Shown here: piece by piece, positions 19,501 to 23,787 of the stretch
Layout: every line of letters begins with the position of its first letter
How positions within the stretch are numbered: the stretch's first letter is position 1
From: Spirogloea muscicola
Taxonomy: Eukaryota; Streptophyta; Zygnematophyceae; Spirogloeales; Spirogloeaceae
Direction: 5' to 3'
DNA length: 23,787 bases
NCBI GenBank assembly: GCA_009602725.1
Contig: WELB01000177.1
Coordinates: forward strand, 276,970 to 300,756
Notes under the pieces: generated by a model
Told to the model about the DNA's origin: nothing
Seen by the model: only the letters and a program-made list of their open reading frames with translations
Databases searched by the model: none
Made by a program: the position numbers and the translations under genes

Positions 19501-22086
19501 CTATGCAGAAGTCACGACTTCGGTGTGCACCATGTCCACAGTCCCAGTGTATGCTTTTATTCAGCAGTCATGCATTTGACCAACACCAAGTATTGTGGCA
19601 GATACCTTCTGGCTGTACATCAAGGCTGCTAATCTTGCCCTACGTTTGGTCTGCTTTTGCAGAATCAAAGTGTTTCAGATCTCAAGGATTTTGTGAAGAA
19701 ATTAAATTCGCTTCCTGAGATGACGGTAATACGATGCTTCCTTATGATTATCATTCTGATCCGCTGATCAGAAGTTGGTTCCAGCTGCCACTTGGAGGAA
19801 AGGCCTTTCAGATCCTCAGAGCACTTGCGGATGACTTTGAGTCTCCGTGTCTCTGCAGCGGCACACAAATCTCGCCCAGCACCTTGGGAGTCTGACGTTT
19901 CAGGAGCCGTCTTTCAGGGGTCGCCTCAGCATTGAGCAGACATTGGTAGAGGGTCACAATTACGATGCGTAGGTATCCATGCCCAGTGTGATTGTAGCAG
20001 TTTGCTTGCAAGATTTGAGACCCTGGCCTCAGCATCATAGGGTATCATGTTCCTACAATGCATGTTGCGTGTGCTTTCACCAGTGTGTATGAGAGCAGCA
20101 TTGACTGGCTGGGAGCAACACCATGGCAGGGCATTTGAGTTTGTGGAGGAGCTGATTGCACGCCAGTCTCCACTTCTGATTGTACTACGTATGGCGTGCC
20201 TCCTCTCGCTAACAAATGGGGGGCTTCCCAAGAAGCAGTATGACTTTCTCAGGTCACTTGGCACAACCTGAGCTGCTACCGGGCATAGCATAGGTGGCCT
20301 GCCCTTTGTGGCCATTTGCCATGTGCTGCTGCTATTTGAGGCAGACCCTGTAGGCATCTCATCAAGTGCATATGTGCTTGTGTACAGAAGGGAAATTCTG
20401 CACAGTTATGGTTTTGAGCATCTGGGTACATTGGATAATCTGGAGAAGGCCGGCCTCCTCAAGAAGCAGGTCACGCACAGCAAGCAGTGTCCCATCTAGA
20501 TTGGTGCTCATGAGCCCTTGTGGACCACGGTAGCAGCTCGCCATGACAGCTCTCTGATGTTGCCACTGAGAATGTTCGGCCACATTACAGTTGTTGTGCA
20601 CAATCTCTTTTCAGCCATCTCCTTTCAGGTCAGAGATAACCAGCATGACCTCAACCTGGGACTTGCAATGACATCCTCAACTTTCCATCTGCTCATGCTG
20701 CCTGTCCGTCCTGAGTGATTGCAGGATGTCAGAGGTAGTTGGGCAATAGTGAGAAAGGGACTCAAGCTTGTCATTGACGACCTTGACGACCTGAGGTACG
20801 AGGTTTGCTATCTGCTCTGACTAGAGGTCCTGTGAGGCTACAAGAGCCTTGCTTCAGACTTCAGAAGAAGGGCATAGCATTGCTGTACATTCTTATTCAA
20901 GCTATGAGTTCCTTCCTCTAAGTAAATGTTTCCTTCTGGAGTGCGGTTGCAGACCCCAGGACATAGCGTATACTTTCTCTGGTTATGCTCCTATCAGTAT
21001 CCGACTCGTACAGCAAGCCCTCAGACCAGACGGCTGGTTGTTCTCTCCGACCATGTTTCCCCTGAACACTTGCATCAGTGCTACTTTTGGGCTCAAGATG
21101 GAAGGAGAGTTGAATATGCGAGAGCAGTACAGGAATCAGAGTCATTGAGGCTGTTCTACCTGATTGTCAAAGTACCTGTCTCTTGTCCTGATCACAGGCG
21201 AGCAATCGACGAGGTCATGAGAGCATTGCCAGGGCCATCGTTTGACCGGAAGCAGGTACATTGAGCATTGTAGTTCTGCCTGGGCCTTATTGCTGTCCCT
21301 ATAAGTAGTGTGCCCCTTGTACCTACTTGCCTATTTGAAGTTGCCAGGCCGAAGGTTGTAGCTGGATATTGGACTATTGGTTATGCTATAAGGCGATCCA
21401 AGGTACTCTGTTCCATGTCTGCAATGCTTCAGCTATCTGAGGCCGAGAAGAACACAAGGGATTCTGAGACCAAACGTCCTGACAGGTACGCTAGAGCACG
21501 ACCTCAAAGCAGCTAAAATCGTCGTTTTATGGGAGTGCAAATCCTTCTAGGCTTGATATCATCGAGCATTGCCTAGGAGACTGGTCAGATATCGACGGGT
21601 CAGATGTCGATGCAGCTCACGCACCGATTGCTTGCAGCGAGGGGGATGTTCGTGACACCCGGCGCAAGTTGGTGATGGTCGTCTTTCTTGGTGGAGTCAC
21701 TTTTGCCGAGATTGCGGCCCTGCGCTTCTTGAGTGCGCAGGTTCAGCCTCAGAACCTTCCTCCTGAACTGTGTATTCGGTACTTGACTACAGCCTCTGCT
21801 TACAGCACTAGCGTAGCTTGGCAACTCGCAGCATACTGATGTGCGCCACAGTAACACGACCTTTGCGACTTCTGCCAGTCATGCATCTCGCGTCGCTTTC
21901 AGCTCTTTTCACCAGTGATGACAAGCTGCCAGCACATTGTGTCGGGCCACCGCTTGATGACGCACTTGACTGTCGGCTGGGCAGGAGCATGCACGTCACG
22001 ATTTCCTCATTGCAACGACAAAGCTCATCAATGGCAGCAGCCTGCTTAGCACCCTCGTGGACTTGCCAGGCGTACCAGCAAGGTAG
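16553..22086 (+). CDS. VPS33: SM protein VPS33 of HOPS/CORVET tethering complexes
   Basis: Sec1/Munc18 protein that templates SNARE pairing in vacuole and late-endosome fusion. Twenty-one exons: 16553-16605, 16695-16734, 16889-16969, 17070-17267, 17426-17536, 17715-17780, 18030-18146, 18275-18319, 18623-18679, 18885-18979, 19221-19272, 19466-19522, 19663-19725, 19859-19968, 20130-20252, 20388-20469, 20725-20795, 20953-21036, 21198-21255, 21513-21740, 21985-22086. Every junction is in phase, giving 630 aa (plant VPS33 is about 590). Landmarks: [18 protein letters not shown] at the start, [20 protein letters not shown] (35-54), [54 protein letters not shown] (about 231-250), [66 protein letters not shown] and [18 protein letters not shown] (about 580-597). 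The extra length is mainly an acidic, Asp/Ser-rich loop before the last strand (about 522-570). It is tandem with VPS26. Confidence 0.95.
16787..16807 (+). repeat. (CAG)7 microsatellite in VPS33 intron 2
   Basis: Seven uninterrupted CAG units lie within the second VPS33 intron (16735-16888), about 80 nt before the real acceptor. Each unit ends in AG, the same as the acceptor used. The tract is likely to vary in length between individuals. Confidence 0.8.
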
Positions 22087-22779
22087 CTCTGTGGCAGCGC
22101 TCCTGTGGATTAACAAGGGTGGGATCTGAGATCGCTGTTGGAGGCGCCATGTCCATGAGGTGCAGCAAGGGGGAGAGGTGGGGTGGGGACAGAGCTGCGG
22201 ACGGGTGCCTTGCCTTATCCTGTCTGCTCCGCTGTTCTTATTCGGGAAAGAGAACAGAATTCCCAAGGGAGCAGACAGGGACTGGATAGGCCAGCTCGAG
22301 GAGAAGTGACAGTCAACGTCGGAAGGGGCCGGAAAGCGCCCAGTACACAGCTGAGCCTCACAGCACTTTAGACAGTGTCTATTTGTTCACCTGGTTCAGC
22401 TGTGGCGGCGTTTGACCGGCTGCAAGCCTTTGACTTGCGGCTGCTGAGTGGGGGCTAGTGAGAACCCATCCATGGTGGCCACTTTCGTTACAGTAGTGTG
22501 TTTGTGTCGCTTTCTGGCCCCTTCACACCTGATCAAGTCTTTCATAGGATCGGCCTTCCAGTCTTTCTGACTGGCAGCTGCTACTAGAGGTTACTAAGTG
22601 ACATCGTTCGCAGTACTCGGCTAGTTGTACGTTTCAGCTCTTTCCCGCCCCTCTGGACCTTGTCCTGTCTTCTCGGGCTGGCAATTTACAGCCCTCGCCC
22701 CGTGCTTTCATAGCCGCCGCCCGCCCGCGGGAAGGTCCTTCTGCTACGGAGCCATCAACTCCGTCAGCGTTGGGGAGTG
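22087..22779. other. 3' flank of VPS33, no gene seen
   Basis: No recognisable gene. It contains the nested inverted repeat at 22219-22279 and, on the minus strand near 22690-22704, a family 2 core (GGGGCGAGGGCTGT). The rest is spacer. Confidence 0.4.
22219..22279. repeat. Nested inverted repeat downstream of VPS33
   Basis: CCTGTCTGCTCC (22219-22230) pairs exactly with GGAGCAGACAGG (22268-22279). Inside it, CTGTTCT (22232-22238) pairs with AGAACAG (22251-22257) around a 12-nt loop. The structure begins about 130 nt after the VPS33 stop, so it may lie in its 3' UTR. It could also be the remnant of a small inverted-repeat element. Confidence 0.6.
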
Positions 22780-22903
22780 GAGTGTGTAATAAGTGATGGA
22801 GGGCCTGAGTGGCCAAGTGCAAAGGCAAGAACATTGACAGGTGTACATTACCTGCTGCCAAGCTCACCCGCTCAGTAACCACGAGTCAGGGGCCCAAGGG
22901 GGG

Positions 22904-22927
22904 GGGCGGGCAGCGGGCAGCGGGCAC
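22904..22927 (+). repeat. Short GGGCAGC tandem tract
   Basis: GGGCAGCGGGCAGCGGGCA follows a G-run, giving about three 7-nt units. It is a simple sequence repeat inside the retroelement region. Confidence 0.6.
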
Positions 22928-23220
22928 TGGGAAGAGAGTAAGGAGACTCTTCCAGTAGAGGGCGGTGGCGGTAATTGCTTAGCCCAGGAAAAGGAATGAA
23001 TAAAGTCGAAGGGGCCAGAAAAGCCTTCAAGCACACAGCGACTCAAGTGGCCACTGGGTGCTCAATATCCCCCGTTGAGCAGCCGCAGATTAGAGAAAGT
23101 AGTCTCTGGGTAGCGGGTCCCCTGTCTGTAGCCAGCCAAAGCGCGACCGGCATGCAGATACAACACGCGTGCCATTGACCGCTGCAGCGATACTGACAGG
23201 TACAAGCGACGCACCTGGGC

Positions 23221-23235
23221 GAGAGAGAGAGAGAG
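23221..23235 (+). repeat. (GA) microsatellite
   Basis: Seven and a half GA units lie just upstream, on the minus strand, of the coding-like SLAQV block of retroelement copy C, where they read as CTCTCT (Ser/Leu). Confidence 0.8.
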
Positions 23236-23459
23236 CTCTTCCAGTGAAGCGAAGATGAAATGGATTGTGACCAGGCTGGGTAGTCGAAGCATATGCAGCT
23301 GGATTAGCAGCTGAGTACTATCAGTGAGTTCCAGCACGCAGATGCCACTCTTGTGGCGATGGGTGAAGACTTGATGGCTCAGTACAAGGCTGTTGCAAGT
23401 AAGCAGCCACCGCCAGATTTCATGTATTTTGTTCGTTCTTTCTGGCTGGCTGTTCCCAG

Positions 23460-23640
23460 CCCTTGCCCACTTTGGGAGAGCCACTTTCTTTCATTCACAG
23501 CCCCCGCCCCCTCTGGAAGAAGTGGCTCTCCCAATGGGGGCAAGGGCTGCCAAAGCCCCCTTTGGAAGAGCTCACTTCCTCACAGCCCTTGGCCCCTTTG
23601 GGAGAGCCACTTCTTCTTCTTTGGGTGAGCCACTTTTTGA
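23460..23640. repeat. GC-rich short repeat array, family 2, with inverted units
   Basis: GGGAGAGCCACTT occurs at 23474-23486 and again at 23600-23612. Its exact reverse complement AAGTGGCTCTCCC is at 23520-23532, so the first and second can form a 13-bp stem. Between them are related blocks such as CCCCGCCCCCTCTGGAAG, GGGGGCAAGGGCTG and CCCCCTTTGGAAGAGCTCACTTCC. These match the core units at 690-765 and near 8467. Confidence 0.6.
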
Positions 23641-23787
23641 CTCGAAGAGAAGGACGCTTCCAGGAGAGGCGGCTGTGAGAGGCCAGCCGAGAAAGAAGAT
23701 TGGACATAGTACGAAGGGGGTACTGTATAGGTCACAGGGAAACAAGTGGCGACGAAGAGGAAGGCAATGGCTGTAGCGAGGCCAGCG
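23641..23787. other. Window end, no gene recognised
   Basis: Contains GGCTGTGAGAGGCCAGCC at 23671-23688, identical to 4600-4617 inside the extra segment of retroelement copy A. Nothing else is identifiable. Confidence 0.4.

Larger units (their letters stand above)
22780..23330 (-). mobile_element. 3' end of a non-LTR-like retroelement (copy C)
   Basis: On the minus strand, about 23240 to 23150 encodes SLAQVRRLYLSVSLQRSMAR followed by VLYLHAGRALAG, the same terminal block as copy A. The family 1 tail follows at 22889-22780, the least diverged copy (CGTGGTTACTGAGCGGGTGAGC, TTGGCAGCAGGTAATGTACA, GCACTTGGCCACTCAGGCCC, TCCATCACTTATTACACACTC). ORF end and tail are in the same order and orientation as in copies A and B, which is the main evidence that they belong to one element. 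Confidence 0.6.

Noticed and set aside
1-23787. tRNA, rRNA or CRISPR features
   Set aside because: No convincing internal promoter box pair with a cloverleaf, no rRNA-like block, and no regularly spaced identical repeats.

Overview
This is nuclear DNA from a eukaryote of the green lineage, most likely a streptophyte alga. The evidence is a TCP-domain transcription factor (a family restricted to streptophytes), a plant-type CCCH/FG nucleoporin of the NUP42/C3H16 kind, plant-like VPS26 and VPS33, and many short spliceosomal introns (about 60-340 nt, most of them 90-260). I cannot name the species. All gene models were built by hand from protein-family matches, GT-AG boundaries and phase arithmetic.

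Layout: (1) 1-1100, decayed 3' end of a retroelement (minus strand) followed by a very GC-rich gene-start region. (2) 1101-3022 (+), class II (CIN-like) TCP gene in two exons, with the intron inside the TCP domain. (3) 3023-4748, intergenic, with two retroelement 3' fragments and a pair of class II TCP-type motifs. (4) 4749-7054 (+), NUP42/C3H16-like mRNA-export nucleoporin in eight exons. (5) 7055-9678, intergenic or untranslated, with a perfect hairpin and possible extra kinase exons. (6) 9679 to the gap (-), DYRK-like CMGC protein kinase in at least six exons. (7) 12061-12846, an assembly gap of 786 N that hides the divergent starts of the kinase and VPS26. (8) 12877-15291 (+), retromer subunit VPS26, complete except for its start. 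(9) 15292-16552, intergenic, with another retroelement 3' end just before VPS33. (10) 16553-22086 (+), complete VPS33 in 21 exons. (11) 22087-23787, intergenic, with a nested inverted repeat, another retroelement 3' end and short GC-rich repeats.

Functionally the window joins transcription control (TCP), mRNA export (NUP42-like), signalling (DYRK-like kinase) and endosomal/vacuolar sorting (VPS26 of retromer, VPS33 of HOPS/CORVET). The two sorting genes are tandem neighbours. I see no evidence of an undescribed multi-gene system. The most unusual signals are the intron splitting the TCP domain, an R-domain-like motif in an apparently algal TCP, very relaxed splice donors (13 of 42 begin GTC) paired with nearly fixed CAG acceptors, GC-rich islands at every gene start, and repeated 3' fragments of one non-LTR-like retroelement in intergenic space. 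Two local oddities in VPS26, a GC donor and a one-base phase conflict, deserve checking against reads.
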